Part shown: positions 1 to 12,100 of the stretch, piece after piece | How the letters are laid out: each line of letters starts with the position of its first letter | Numbering within the stretch: position 1 is the stretch's first letter | NCBI GenBank assembly: GCA_025738555.1 | Contig: JAOVFP010000001.1 | Coordinates: 5,518,001 to 5,582,000, forward strand | Direction: 5' to 3' | Length of the DNA stretch: 64,000 nucleotides | Source of the DNA: Cyathus striatus | Taxonomy: Eukaryota > Basidiomycota > Agaricomycetes > Agaricales > Nidulariaceae | The notes under the pieces: model-generated | What the model saw: only the letters and a program-made list of their open reading frames with translations | Database searches by the model: none | What the model was told of the DNA's origin: nothing | Program-made: the position numbers and the translations under genes

Positions 1-366
1 CTGACCTCGAATTTATCAGTTATGCATTCGATGTCGATCCCCACTCACAACTTTTTTCAAACAAACGAGCATTCGCGTTCCCCGATGCTGGAATTCCAGA
101 TGGGATACAGGTCGATAGCCAAGGGAATGTGTACGCTGGTTGCAACGATGGAGTTCATGTATGTTGAGTTTTCCTTTGGTTGCTGATTGGCTTACATTTT
201 TTGAAAGGTTTGGAATTCGAAAGGGAAATTACTCGGAAAATTCTTTGTCGGGGCGGGAAATGTGGCAAATATGGCGTTCGCCGGGGATGGAAGACTGGTC
301 ATTTTAGCGACAAATGCCTTGTTGGTAGCAAAAATTGCTGCCAAGAGTGCTTTGTTCACTTTGTAG
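1..366 (+). CDS. SMP-30/gluconolactonase-like protein, C-terminal part
   Basis: The window opens inside a gene. From base 3 a frame reads through to 158, then a GTATGT...AAG intron (159-207), then a second exon 208-366 ending in TAG. The last ~105 residues contain IPDGIQVDSQGNVYAG and CNDGVHVWNSKGKLLGK, typical of the last beta-propeller blades of the SMP-30/gluconolactonase/LRE family, and the GNVANMAFAGDGRLVILA blade near the end. Members hydrolyse sugar lactones or related esters; fungal homologues are often secreted. The catalytic metal ligands would lie partly upstream, so activity cannot be judged here. Family call is by recognition of the blade pattern. Confidence 0.75.
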
Positions 367-416
367 GTTGAAATTGCAACGCGAACACGAACACGGTGCA
401 TCATGGTCTTGTATAT

Positions 417-1385
417 ATGATTACTGATAATCAATGTATGTACACACGATCAGAGGCAGCAGTGTGTTTAATTGAGAATTGAGGGATAGCGTTGGTATGC
501 TCTGCTCACCGCTGTGCTGAAAGGCCATCTTGGAGACGTATTCGACATTCGACCTAGGTAAAAATATATAAAGGTTTTGGTTCCTCAAAAGAATAAATTG
601 CTATTCGAACATGAGGTCTGCGATCGTGCGAGTCTGCGACTGGGACCTACTGACTCCTGAGACATGCATAGCGATGACAACAAAGCCACACAACGCGTCA
701 AGTGTTATAAACAGGTCAGCCCCGTTTACCCCTCTGTTTCCTCCATACCACCACCTCGTAAACACTCACCCCTCTCTCATAAATTCGTTAGCTTATGTGT
801 TATATTTACAGAACCGTACCTCAAGCAAACTTCAATCATCAGCCTCAAGCAGCAGTGAGTCCACGTCCACGACACTCATTTGACTGGTTGTCTGTGGGGA
901 TTTCTCAATGCGCTCTCTTATCACAACTTCCTCTATCCTTTCGTTCAGCTATTATGACTAACGTGTTGTAGAGCACGCAGTTTGCCTGCGATGCGAAACT
1001 CATGTTTTTCATTACCGTTACACATTTCATTCCTACTGTCACTTACTCTCACAATTCTCACACATACCGCATTCCTTACCTACATAAATTGTCATACCTA
1101 CTCTCAGTGAATTCAGGTTTTTGCTTCCCCCTATTTCAACTCGAATCGTACCTCACTAGAACTGGCGGATGGACGGATGTCCATCAACTTGCAACATTTC
1201 TTTGTGTTGAGGATATCACCAAGCTAATATTCTCCTCTACAGTGTTTTGCTTTCAGGGATATCTCAAGTAAGCCTCAAGCTCACTAGCCTTGAGTAATCA
1301 GTCTACTAGTATCGATGGGACATATAATTTTGGTGGCTGACATGATTGCCGGCATCATGTAAGTCTTCATTTGAGTTTTTCCTGA
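417..1385 (+). repeat. RX repeat family, copy 0 (3' truncated)
   Basis: This matches the 5' half of the copy at 44060-45495. Shared parts are the inverted repeat TGATTA-CTGA-TAATCA, the block GACAACAAAGCCACACAACG, a TATAAA box at 706-711, a CT-rich stretch, a GTGAGT donor near 857 and an exon-like end GATTGCCGGCATCATGTAAG at about 1345. It stops after that donor, so the GC-rich 3' domain is missing. A separate 270-bp element interrupts it at 969-1242. No long ORF is present. Confidence 0.6.
969..1242. mobile_element. Small insertion inside RX copy 0
   Basis: Comparison with the copy at 44060 shows extra sequence between GATAACGTG and the CTTTCAGGGATATC acceptor. The insert starts TGTAGAGCACGCAG and ends CTCCTCTACAG, giving a short inverted TGTAGAG terminus. 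A diverged relative is at 46727-46995 (same start TGTAGAGCAGG, same end CACAG, and shared blocks such as CTTACCTACATAAAT). It looks like a short non-autonomous element; class unknown. Confidence 0.45.
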
Positions 1386-1682
1386 TGCATGGGGGATTGT
1401 CATGAATTGAAGAGTTGGACCTGTTGATACATGGATGGTAATGAATATATTATGAGATAACTTCTATGTTCCTTTAAGTTTAACTATTCACTGGCACCTC
1501 TAAACCCCTTGGTATTTCCATTTCGTCCACATAACATAAACTTGCGATGCCATCTTCTACTAAGTATTTCCATTGCCAATTACGGTTGAGCGCTCAGCAC
1601 ATGGCTTACATGCATCAACACATGCTGTACATCTGATTGGTTGACTCATGATGCATGATGCATGAAGCTGTAAGGTCATAAT
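1386..1682. other. Spacer, nothing recognised
   Basis: AT-rich sequence with several ATGCATGATGCATG-type runs near 1650. No gene or repeat was recognised. Confidence 0.4.
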
Positions 1683-2387
1683 GGGTGACTTCCCGCTGCA
1701 TTTAGAATCCTAGAATAAATTTCTAAACACCTTAAGCGAGATTGGCCGTACTGCCGTTGTCCTAATTTGTCTTAGCTGACAGCTGAGCTTAAAACTGACC
1801 CCATCCTAGATGCCAATCTACAGGAGGCTTCCCAACCCCCCCTTCCAGTTCTAAACAGCACATTTTCGACCCCCGACGTCAACTGTCCCTGCAGGACCCT
1901 TTCATCTCAAGATTCCCAGCACTGTATTCCCTCCTCCATAATAGTGAAAACTGTAGCTTTGACAACAAGTTTCCAAAGTTTCCATTGAGATTATTTGTTG
2001 CAATAAAATATGTAAAATTCTACTTATATTTAACCTAATTGCCGATCAGATTTTAGAGAAAACAATTGAGATTGTTAATGAACTTTCATGAAGTTCTGAC
2101 AGTTATGTACAAGACACAACTCAAACTCCAGAGAAAGAAGTATATAGTATTGCTATTAACATGTATAATGATGTAGATATTCATACCTTACATTGTGATA
2201 CATTCTTGAAGCTGTACATTCGTGATATCCATAGTAATAGTCAATGTACTCAGGAAGGAGGTGTGAAAGTAGCATATGATAAGATAATGATCACGCTCAG
2301 GGATTTTGGAATTGATGTTTGTGATCTGAGAAAAGGTTGCATTACAGTTAGAAACTCAAACCTATTTTTTTTTGAATGCCACTCACT

Positions 2388-2734
2388 TGAAAGGCTGTTG
2401 TGTTTCAGCAGCCTCACTGGTGGTTGAATCAAACATAACGTGACTGGTTCAAGGTATCTTCGTTGCACGTAGTAAGAATACAATATAGTAGATAGAAATA
2501 ATAGAAACACACCTTCATTGCATGTAGTAAGAATGAGCAATGAAGATGGGGAGAAAGGGTTTATATATGAAAAAAGTAGAGAAAAGCAGAAGTGATCGAT
2601 GAGTCACGACTGCCCAGTGGGCCATCACATTGGGATGATGTTTGGTCTTGGATGATACTTGAAGAGTGGCATGTGTTGGCATGTCGGTGGTGAGACTGGA
2701 AGTGAGTATTGGATATGTGAGTGCCAGGCTTACA
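2388..2734 (-). repeat. 3' LTR of Gypsy element 1
   Basis: 347 bp, nearly identical to 8504-8851, with TG...CA ends. Flanking target duplication is TCACT (2383-2387) versus TCGCT (8852-8856). On the minus strand it follows a purine tract (G-run plus AAGAG) at about 2735-2765, the expected polypurine tract. Confidence 0.9.
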
Positions 2735-2765
2735 CTCTTCCCCCCCAAAAAAATTGTTCCCCCCT

Positions 2766-5700
2766 TCAGAGAGCTCCATTCTCTGCTTCCCAGATGTTGA
2801 GTGCCACAGTGTCATTGATGTTGTGTTTAGGCATCCACTGGTCATGTTCTTTCCCAAATCTGATCCAACGAACAAGGTATTAGCTCCCTCGACCTTGGCG
2901 CCATGTGTTGACAATGCGGTCAATAACATGTTCTTCGTATCCATTGACGAGAGTGGCAGGTGGTGGGACTAGTTCGTGGCTGGGGAAAAGAGCTGGGTCA
3001 TTGGCAATGAATGGTTTGAGTAAGCTGGCATGGAATCCAGGGAAGGTCTGGGGGTCATTTGGGAGCTGGAGGGTATGTTCTGATTTCTCAGGGAAGGTGT
3101 GGATGACAGTATAGGGTCCTTCATGTCTGGGCATGAATTTAGCTATGTGTTTGGTCTGTCATTTATAGGTGTGTCGCCAGTTGGATGTGGAGAGCATGAC
3201 CTGGTCCCCAACATTGTAGATGACTTCAGGGCCTCAATGTTCATTTGCATGATATGCCTGTCAGACTTTGGCAGCCAGAAAATTGTCTTGGGCATCCTGA
3301 ACATCTGTTTGGAGTTGTTTGATGAGTTTGTGCACCTGTAGTTCATGTGCTGAAGCATCCATAGGCGGGGAGGGGGCTAGAGGAGGAATGAGTCTTGGAG
3401 AGTGTCCAGTCTTGAGCTGGAAGCCAGAGAACCCAGTGGATGAGTTTATTGTGTTCATGATTGCAAAACGAACACGGGGTAGCTGTGCTAGCCATCCCTT
3501 CTGGTCCACATCCACATGGTAGCGGATAAGTTGGTTAATGGTCTTGTTAGTTCATTCGCTGCTTCCATCAGTCTCAGGGTGATATGCCATGGACATCTTC
3601 AGCTGAACTCCGGTAAGCTTGTGGAGTGTCTTCCAAAGATCCGAGATGAATAGTTTATCTCTGTCAGAGACAAGGTGGAGCATCAACCTGTTTTCACAGT
3701 ACCATTCATTGAATAGCACCACTGCAATTTGTGCAGCTGTGAAGGAAGAGTGAATGGCAGTGATACATATGTCTGCTCCAAGGGCATCAGTCATAGTGAG
3801 GATTGTGTCCTTGCCGCCTTCCTCAGGTAGTGGTCCAATAAAATCTAATGCAACAGTGTCGAAACGTGTGTCTGGAACAGGGAGGGGATGTAATGGACTA
3901 GCAGGTTTTGTAGTACGGCCCTTGTTGCATTGGCATTCTGTGCAACCTGGGATATAGGCAGCCTCCAAGTCCCTTCACATATTTGGCCAATAGAAGGATT
4001 CGCGCAGGGAGGCATAGCTTTTGTCAAACCCAAAGTGTCCAAGCGAGTCATGAGCAAGGCGATAGAGAGCTTCACAGACTGGGGTATTTCATGGGATAAC
4101 AAGACGGCAGCCTACATATAGTAGGTGAGTGTCTTCATCTTCCCTGGTGCCCTCAATGCTGCCAGCCGCAATATTGGATAGCAGTTGTTTGCAGAAGTCA
4201 TCAACCAAATATCCAGCTCGAATGTTGTCAAGGAGAGAGGGGTCCATGGAGATGTCAAGTACACTAGCAGTGAGAGTGGAGAGAGGTGGAGAGTGGGTAT
4301 ATGCAAGTGCACACACAGCTATTGTGGGAAGAGGGTCCAGGTCTGGCATGTGGGATAGGGCATCAGCCACATCGTTGTCTTCACCACAAATGTATGTGAT
4401 GTCATAGTCATAATCAGCTAAAAACATAGACCAGTGCATTTGACGATGAGACATGTCCTTCTGGGACTGGAAATACTCCAATGTGTGATGGTCAGTGAAA
4501 ATGTCAAAGTGTACCCCAAGGAGGGAAGAGTGCCACTTCTTTAGTGCTTTGACAATAGCAAGAAGTTCCTGTTCATGGACAGGGTAATTCTTCTCTGCAT
4601 CATTAATCTGGTATGAGTCATATGTGACTGGGCAAGAGGTTTCCCAAGTCTCTCCAAAGCTGAGAACTGCACCTGTGCAACATTTGCTTGCATCTGTAGT
4701 GACAAAGATGTGTTTGCTGGTGTCAGTATAGTCTATTGTTGTGAGACAGTCAGAGCTTGTCACTATCCTCTTGATCGCATCAAAGGCAGCCTGGTGTTCT
4801 GAAGTCCAGGGGGGGAAGGATAAGTTGCAAGCTGCAGTGGTGAGTGGTGTGAGAATGCTAGTGTATTCTGCCAAGGCAGGGAGGAAGGCTGCGATGTATC
4901 GGGTGAGTCCTAAGAATCCATGGACATTTGTAGCAGTTGTTGGCTGTGACCAGTGGACAATGCAATCAATCTTTTGCAGGTCAGGTTTGATACCAGTGCT
5001 CGAAATGACATGTCCCAGGAAACTCAGTTCAACCGAAAACAGTACAGTCTTCTTGACATTGCAGTAGAGCTTGGCAGCCCAGAGTGCTTCGAGAACTTGG
5101 CAGCAGTTGATCTCATGTTCCTCAATTGAGTTGGACCAGATGATGATATCATCGAGGTAGACATGGCAGATCTCACCTATGAGGTCTTGGAGGGCAGCAG
5201 TCATGCATCGTTGGTGAGTGGAGGGAGCGTTACAGCCTCCCTGAGGCATAACTAGCCACTCATATAGACCCCATGGTGTGCAGACAGCAGTAAGGTGTAC
5301 ATCGTCAGGGTGAACACAGGTCTGGAAGAATGAGTTTGTCATGTCTAATTTACCAAAGATTTTTCCTCGTGCACAGTCAGCCAGGATGTCATCTACTTGG
5401 GGCAAGGGGAAGTTGTCCCGAACAGTGTTCGAGTTGAGGTCACAGTAGTCATTCACCCAACAAGGGTCAACAGTGAGATCTGGTACACCATCCATGTGTT
5501 TGGGTACACAAAAAGCTGGTGAAGAGTAAGCAGAAGAGGATGGGCACATGCGTCCTGCCCGCAGATGTTCATCCAATAATTTCTTCCAAGATTCTCGATA
5601 TTGCTTGGGAGGGGAATAGCCTCAGTTACAAGGTATCTTGGAAAGGTCCTTGAGATGTATGTGATGATAAATGTCTTCAGGTAGATCCTCCCCGGCATTG

Positions 5701-8460
5701 TCAGGTAGACAATCAGGAAAACAGTCTGCAAATTCTGCCTTCAGCTGGCTATCCTTATCAGTGAGTAGCTGTTGAAGAGAGAGTGATTCTATGTGATCAC
5801 AGACAAGAGCAATAATGGTCTGGGGCAAGAGATATCCTGCCAAGACAGCAGGCTTCTCCCAAATGTGAGGAGGATGAACCTTCTTTGGGGTAGGTGGAGG
5901 AGTGATCCTCTCTGGTTGCCATGTACAAGGGGGAGGAGAGGGAGGAGTGAGTAAATCATATCCTGTTCGCTTGTCAATAGCTGTTCATGTGTTCACATCA
6001 ATCACGACATGTTCAGCAGCAAGGAATGTCATTCCTAATATTAACAGTACAGGGAGACCAACATTAACCTTCGCCTTAACTGTACTCAACTTCCACATCC
6101 CATTCCCAGATGTCAAGACTATCTTCACATACTCTGAACATTGCAAGGGTTCTTGAGATAGGGAGGAAAGATTGTCCTCCATGACAGGAAGAGGATATCT
6201 TCGTAAGCCCAGCTCATCAGCAAGCAAGGAGCTAATTACTGTGGAGGGACATCCAGTGTCAAGTAGTGAAGAGACAGTGATAGGGAACTCAGAAATGGAA
6301 GGGCCAGTGATATCAAGGTTGGCATAGAAATGTGGAATGGAGAATGAAGATGAAGGGAATATGTACAAGTCTGTATCATTGTCCTCAACAACAGAGACCT
6401 GTGTAGTGCCAACAATTATCTGTGGAACAGCTGTCCTCGCCATGGCTTCAGTGAGTGGAACATAAGAAGATGGATCCAGCCAGGTGTTTGTCTTCTTCAT
6501 GGGACATGTATCTGAATGATGGCCAGCATAGAACATCTGGCAACATCCACAACCTTCATGTTCATTGAGAAGCTTCTTCTCCATGTCTGTGAGCTTGGGG
6601 AGATATGAGACCTTCTTTTCCGTTGTGGAGGTCGATGTGTTTTTGGTGGGAGGGTCCGAGAGCCTTGATTGTAGGTCCTTCTTCTCCATGCATCTTGTAT
6701 TGTGTACAGACTGAGCTTGGTCAATGAGGCATTGGGTATGACACCGTTCCCCACGTAAGCAGTTGTCACATTCAGCAACTTCCTGAGCCCATTCAGCAAA
6801 GTCGGAACCAGTGCACAAGAGATCTTCATCCTCAATAGAAATCTTGAGATCATTGGCCATGTTCGCTTCAATGTGAGCCTTGAGTGTGGTGAGGCGACTG
6901 AGCACATGGGTGGGGGAAGTGGTGGTCAAGATGGCATTCAAATTCTCAAGCTCAATCTTCCAGTCCATGAACCATTTAGAACCTTGGGCAGATGAGAGGA
7001 TCTCGTTTCGAATTTTCATAGCCCAGTTCCTTGGGAGCACCAGTGATACACCTTAAAATATTTAATGGTTAAATCTCTTTATTTGTCATATAATATTAGA
7101 ACTCAGTATTAGTAATGCACATCATGAGTACAAGGGTTGGGGCGAGTCCTGAGTTGCCAATCAAAATGTTCTATTTTGAATATATTACTAAGGGAATGGA
7201 ACATCTGAGAGCTGGGGTTGAGTCCTGTACTGCCAGCAGAAATATCTAATTGATATATACTAAAGGAAATATAACCAGATGTGTGTTATCTAATTACTAG
7301 AGTCCAAAAGACTATGTACATGCACCCAGTACTTGATTGAAACTTAGCTAAGGAACGTGTTCCGCATTCTTGTCACGTGATCAAACACGAGGTGTTAGAA
7401 CCGTTATCTCCGAACTGGTTATTGCAGCTACGCATAGACCGGAACAAGTCATGTGACTTTGTACTTGTACTCTGAGAATATCTCACTGTTTTAATCTACC
7501 ACATGGAATTCCACATGTATGGTTGCTCTCGCATGGTCAATATGTTAGAAATATCATTATGTTGTCATATAGAGTAGTCTAGAATAGTTCCTTTCCATAT
7601 ATAGGTACTGTACAGTTTTATTTGTAAAAAGATATATAAGGAGGACAGGAATGAGGAGGAAAAGCAAGCAATCCCAGGAGAAATCCTAGGCTTCTTCCAC
7701 TCTAGGAGTGTAATAAATTGGAATAGAAACAATCTGAACAGTATTTGAACTGAGTAGTTTTGAATTTGAAAGAATATTTAATCTATAGTTTCCTACCTTT
7801 ATACTAGTTTATACATTATCTGTGTTTTCTCTCCCTTGAACTTAAAGCCTGTGGTTTGCAATGATTATTTGAGTATTACAATATATATTAGTAGTATTTA
7901 AATACAAATCACAAATTTGGTGCATCACCAGCTTGGAAAGTTCCAACAAGTATGCATCGAGAGTGAGGCCATCGATGTGTGAGGTGTCACCATTATACCA
8001 AGCAACCAGGTGGGGCTCTAGCATGGCATTGGCTACAAAGGAAACAACATCTCCCGGCTTCTTCTCAGCATGCTTGGCAAAGCATCAACAGGTGATCCCC
8101 CAGTTGTAGAAAACAAGAGGATTGATATGACCAGCGGTGAGCATAGGGCATTCCTTTGGTTTGTTGGATACCTTTACTTCCGCAAGTGTCCTGGTGTCGA
8201 GCTCCATGGTGTGGAAGAGAGGAAGGATAGTGGTAGTGAATAAGCAGAGAGGTGTGGGTTCCGAGTTGGAGTCTGTGTGACAGGGCATTCCAAAAGGAGA
8301 AGTCAACATTGGTGATGGTGGCTGTGATGGGGATGATGAGTCTCGATCAGATCCTGAGGAGTCTGGTGTCGAGGGTGTGGTATGTATGTGTAGAGGAGGT
8401 AGGTCTGGTCTTGTGGCTCTCCATCTAGCTTCACTCCTGGTGACGAGAGGTGTTGGTGTG
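2766..8460 (-). pseudogene. gag-pol of Gypsy element 1
   Basis: All parts lie in one minus-strand frame once the insertion at 7044-7927 is removed. In order: gag with ILSSAQGSKWFMDWKIELEN; a zinc-knuckle variant C-x2-C-x6-H-x4-C (near 6515-6560); protease motif LLDTG and ILGM; reverse transcriptase with YLDD (about 5145); RNase H (TDASK, ELLAI, TDHHTLEYF); integrase with LDFIG, SDRD and ETDGSSE; and a chromodomain (VIDRIVNTWRQ and YLVRWIRFGKE) at about 2800-2920. In-frame stops include TGA at 8082, 5985, 5622, 4089, 3969, 3549, 3258, 3210 and 3135, and TAA at 2880. Where the family consensus is clear (for example SSE-stop-TN, NM-stop-RDLE), the lost residue is Arg. It cannot make a full polyprotein. 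Confidence 0.88.
7044..7927. mobile_element. LTR-like insertion (possible solo LTR) in gag
   Basis: The gag frame is cut between codons reading ELSKLV and LPRNWAM. The 884-bp insert begins TGATACACC and ends GGTGCATCA, imperfect inverted termini of LTR type, and is bordered by CCAG on both sides (CACCAG if the overlap is counted). Inside are a TATATAAGGAGG box near 7630 and a TAATAAATT signal near 7710, as in an LTR. No second copy was found in the window, so a solo LTR is inferred. Confidence 0.6.
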
Positions 8461-8503
8461 GAAGGGGTGTATCAAGACAGATTGATTGAAGTCAAAAAAA
8501 AAG

Positions 8504-8851
8504 TGAAAGGCTGTTGTGTTTCAGCAGCCTCACTGGTGGTTGAATCAAATGTAATGTGACTGGGTCAAGGTATCTTCATTGCACATAGTAAGAATACAAT
8601 ATAGTAGATAGAAATAATAGAAACACACCTTCGTTGCACGTAGTAAGAATGAGCAATGAAGATGGGGGAGAAAGGGTTTATATATGAAAAAAGTAGAGAA
8701 AAGTGGAAGTGATCAACGAGTCATGACTGCCCAGTGGGCCATCGCGTCGGGATGATGTTTGGTCTTGGATGATACTTGAAGAGCGGCATGTGTTGGCACG
8801 TTGGTGGTGAGACTGGAAGTGAGTATTGGATATGTGAGTGCCAGGCTTACA
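8504..8851 (-). repeat. 5' LTR of Gypsy element 1
   Basis: 348 bp, partner of 2388-2734. On the minus strand it contains a CATATATAAACCC TATA box about 180 bp from its start. Confidence 0.9.
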
Positions 8852-9123
8852 TCGCTTAAGGTTTAGAAAAATAATCTAGGATTCTAAACACAGTGGGAAG
8901 TCACCCAATAAGAACTCACACATACACATTACCATGCAGGTGCCTATCTGCTTCCTCTCAACTCGGGATTCTCTCTAGTCTACTAGCTTTATTTTCCTGT
9001 AGCCTGTGTTCTCAAACTGTTTTCAGATTCTTACCTCATCTGTTCCGGTGAGTATTCAGAGTCCCATGCTACTATATGTCATTTACTCTATGTGACTTCA
9101 GTTGTCAGCTCCGGCTTCCGACC

Positions 9124-12100
9124 ATGCCAGATCACGAATGTAAATACTGTGAAGAACCAGCAACAAAGCAATGTTCAGGATGTTCTAAAGTCTGGTATTG
9201 TGGCTCTTGTTGCCAGAAGCTAGATTGGGATTCCCATATATTCGATTGTAACCCGCAATGTCCTATCAACACCACTCACCACCTTGCTCATGCCGCACAA
9301 CATCATATTCGTCTGGAGGATCAGCAAACTCTTAATGACTTCGGTTTTTCGAAGGCATTTACATCTCACAACATGAGCATGCTCATGGGGCTATATATCA
9401 GGCTCATATGCATCATTGAAATCCCTTCGAAGTCTCTGCATAAATGGAGAATTGAAGGCAGATTGATTCCAGAAATCAAAGCTGTGTATAGCAAGATCCC
9501 TGTCAATAACAGAGGGGAATACTATGTGTGGTTCCTAAAGAATCAATGGATATTAGACAATTCAGTTCCTGCTCCTGGTGACCCAATGCTAGACATGTTT
9601 CACCATGGTTGGGAGTATGCTGGGGGTGAGGGAACTGTTAACTCTGCAGAGGAAGGCAAAAGTGCGATTAATACATGGCCACCTGAACGACACACTGTTA
9701 GGATTTCGTTACTTATCTAATCTCTTATCTAATCTTATCTATGTCACGTGATTAGTCACATGACCTACAATGCGAACACCATGCATATCAACATATGTTA
9801 CTCATCATAACTGTGGGCACAGTTGCACAGTTCGGCCATACGTAGTACATGAGTTCTTAATGTAGAAGCATAGTAAACATGTGTTGTAGTGTAGGCTAAT
9901 TACATGCAGTTACTTCATGGTTCTTTTCTATAAATACAGTCTTTCTAGTCAGTAGTTTGTTATTCTTGTGCTAGTTTATTCCAGATTAGCAATAAGACTC
10001 ACTTCTCTCTCACATTTGAGTGTTTAAGTTTGGCTTCGAGTATTTTGCTCATCTGTCGCTAACAAAAGCACAAGAATCTACTCATTCCTCGACCCCGAAC
10101 TTCTTCTTTCTCTCGCTGAACCCTGGCAAAACTTCTTTCTACACCTCGTTCCCTGTCTTGGACCTCTTGGACCAGATGTACACTCCATTCGATAGACTTG
10201 ATCGTTGTACTTGGAAGTACGAGAGGACTGGTGTAACATTGAGCCCGACACTGTCCGAATTACTGATCATCTAAGGCCCTCTGCCTTAAGTTTGGCATGA
10301 CGCTGTCGTTCAAGGTAATAGATACCTTAGGTGTTCGGCAGGAAGTGACTTTATTCGTACCTAGCACCTGGGGGTCGAGGGATACCGATCATATGTATTC
10401 CTGCAAACTCCTATGATATGGGATGTACAGTAAAGACTGTAAATGGGCAATGAACTGTGGGGCTTTGCTAGGTTTGCTTAGAACTTGGCCTGTGACTGGT
10501 GTGGTACAGCAAAGGCTGTAAATAAGAGATGAACTGTGGGAGTTTCTAGAGTATACGGCTAAAGCTGTATATGGTAACAACAACTGCTAGAAACACTAGG
10601 AAAGCTTGTATGTACAGCGAAGGCTGTATATAAAGATTGGTGCTGTGGTGAAGGTCGAAACGAAGTTGAGGGCCTTGGTTGTTTCTGACTGTAGCTTGGT
10701 GGCTGCAGCGCATAAACTAATATGTGCTGTTACTGAATAGATATGATAAAAAGTGACGTTGAGATTCGATACGTTGAGTTGAGCTGCGTTACGTTGAGTT
10801 GAGTTGAGTTACTTTGATATTACTGTGAATTTATTTATATGGTGAGTTGTGCTGTGTCATTTACGTTAATAATAGAACTGAAGAAAAGCACAATAGATTC
10901 TGTATCTAATGTGTAAGAATAACTACTGGGGATGGACTGGTGAGTAAGATCCTAGCTAGTGACAGGCTATTTGGTAATGGATAAAACTACTTTCTAAGGC
11001 TCAATTCCTCTCCCCTTTTATGCTCTTTTCCTCCTACTGCTGACTAATCCTATCCAAAACCAATCCTGCATTGTCCTTCAAATTTGGTAATGGTGGATCC
11101 ATTGTCTTGAGGTGGAGGCTGCGCAGAACAATGGTGTTCAAGGAGATGAGTCAGGTCTTGAACAATGGTGACAGAAATAGTATCACATTGTTCTGGTGAT
11201 GAACAATGGAATTCTATTTATAGATCCCAGCAAACAATGGGCATGAAGACAATGGGTGAATAGGAGGACATTGTTCTGCACAATGGGTGCAAAAGAACAA
11301 TGGAGTCCTATTATTAGAAACAATGGCATAACCTTGGTAAGCGAATGCATAGGCATTGTTCTGAACAATGGGTGTGAGGAACAATGGGGTTCTATTATTA
11401 GAAACAATGGCATGTCCTTGGTAATCGAATGCATAGGCATTGTTCTTGAACAATGGGTGTGAAGAACAATGGTGTCCTATTATTAGAAACAATGGCATGT
11501 CCTTGGTAATCGAATACATAGGCATTGTTCTTGAACAATGGGTGTGAAGAACAATGGTGTCCTATTATTAGAAACAATGGCATGTCCTTGGTAATCGAAT
11601 GCCTAGGCATTGTTCTTGAACAATAGGTGTGAAGAACAATGGTGTCCTATTTTTAACGGTATCGATTATTGGTCACCAAGAAGTTGGGTATTGGCTTGTG
11701 TTTTCCATATGTTTGTTTCTTGAGAAGCAGTGCCTCATGAGAATTATTTGGTAGTGTATTTGGAAAGATCCAGATGATGTGGATTCCGGACATCGGGCCA
11801 TATAGCCATATGTGTGTGTTTATGACTAATCAAGTTTCACCCACAACAACGCCAGTGACTGGGGAGGCTACCATGTGTTGCCCCAGCTGGTTCTATCTGC
11901 AAGAAAGTGTGTGTGAAACTTAGGACGTCTCGCTAGTTTCTGAGCATCCTCAAAAGCTTCTGATACTCGATCTATCACAGTGGCACCAATTACTCGTTCC
12001 CAAACCCTTCGATCCCTCCAATCCCGATCCTATCACATTCCATCCACATCCATACCTCTTTACACTCCTCGATCTCGCCCTACTCCCTATTCCCGTCCTC

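Larger units (their letters stand above)
2388..8851 (-). mobile_element. Gypsy element 1, chromovirus type, decayed
   Basis: A 6464-bp LTR retrotransposon on the minus strand. It has two LTRs, a 5-bp target duplication with one mismatch, a single gag-pol frame and a C-terminal chromodomain. Removing the 884-bp insertion at 7044-7927 gives about 5.6 kb, the usual size. LTRs differ at about 19 sites, about 18 of them CpG transitions. The frame is broken by TGA codons only, apart from one TAA. No clear tRNA primer site is seen next to the 5' LTR. Confidence 0.9.
1683..8906. mobile_element. Terminal-inverted-repeat element split by a Gypsy insertion
   Basis: The 56 bp at 1683-1738 (GGGTGACTTCCC...CTTAAGCG) recur inverted at 8853-8906 (CGCTTAAG...GGGAAGTCACCC). 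Flanks carry a possible 3-bp target duplication AAT. Without the Gypsy element at 2388-8851 the TIR element would be about 760 bp, the size of a non-autonomous DNA transposon. The left internal part (1739-2387) has one 88-codon frame from 2161 without recognisable similarity. Superfamily not assigned. Confidence 0.6.

Noticed and set aside
8377..8559. 60-codon plus frame running into the LTR
   Set aside because: Antisense to the gag start region of Gypsy element 1.
11183..11610. Overlapping minus-strand frames of 70-103 codons
   Set aside because: They are periodic products of the 86-bp tandem repeat; each frame repeats the same string.
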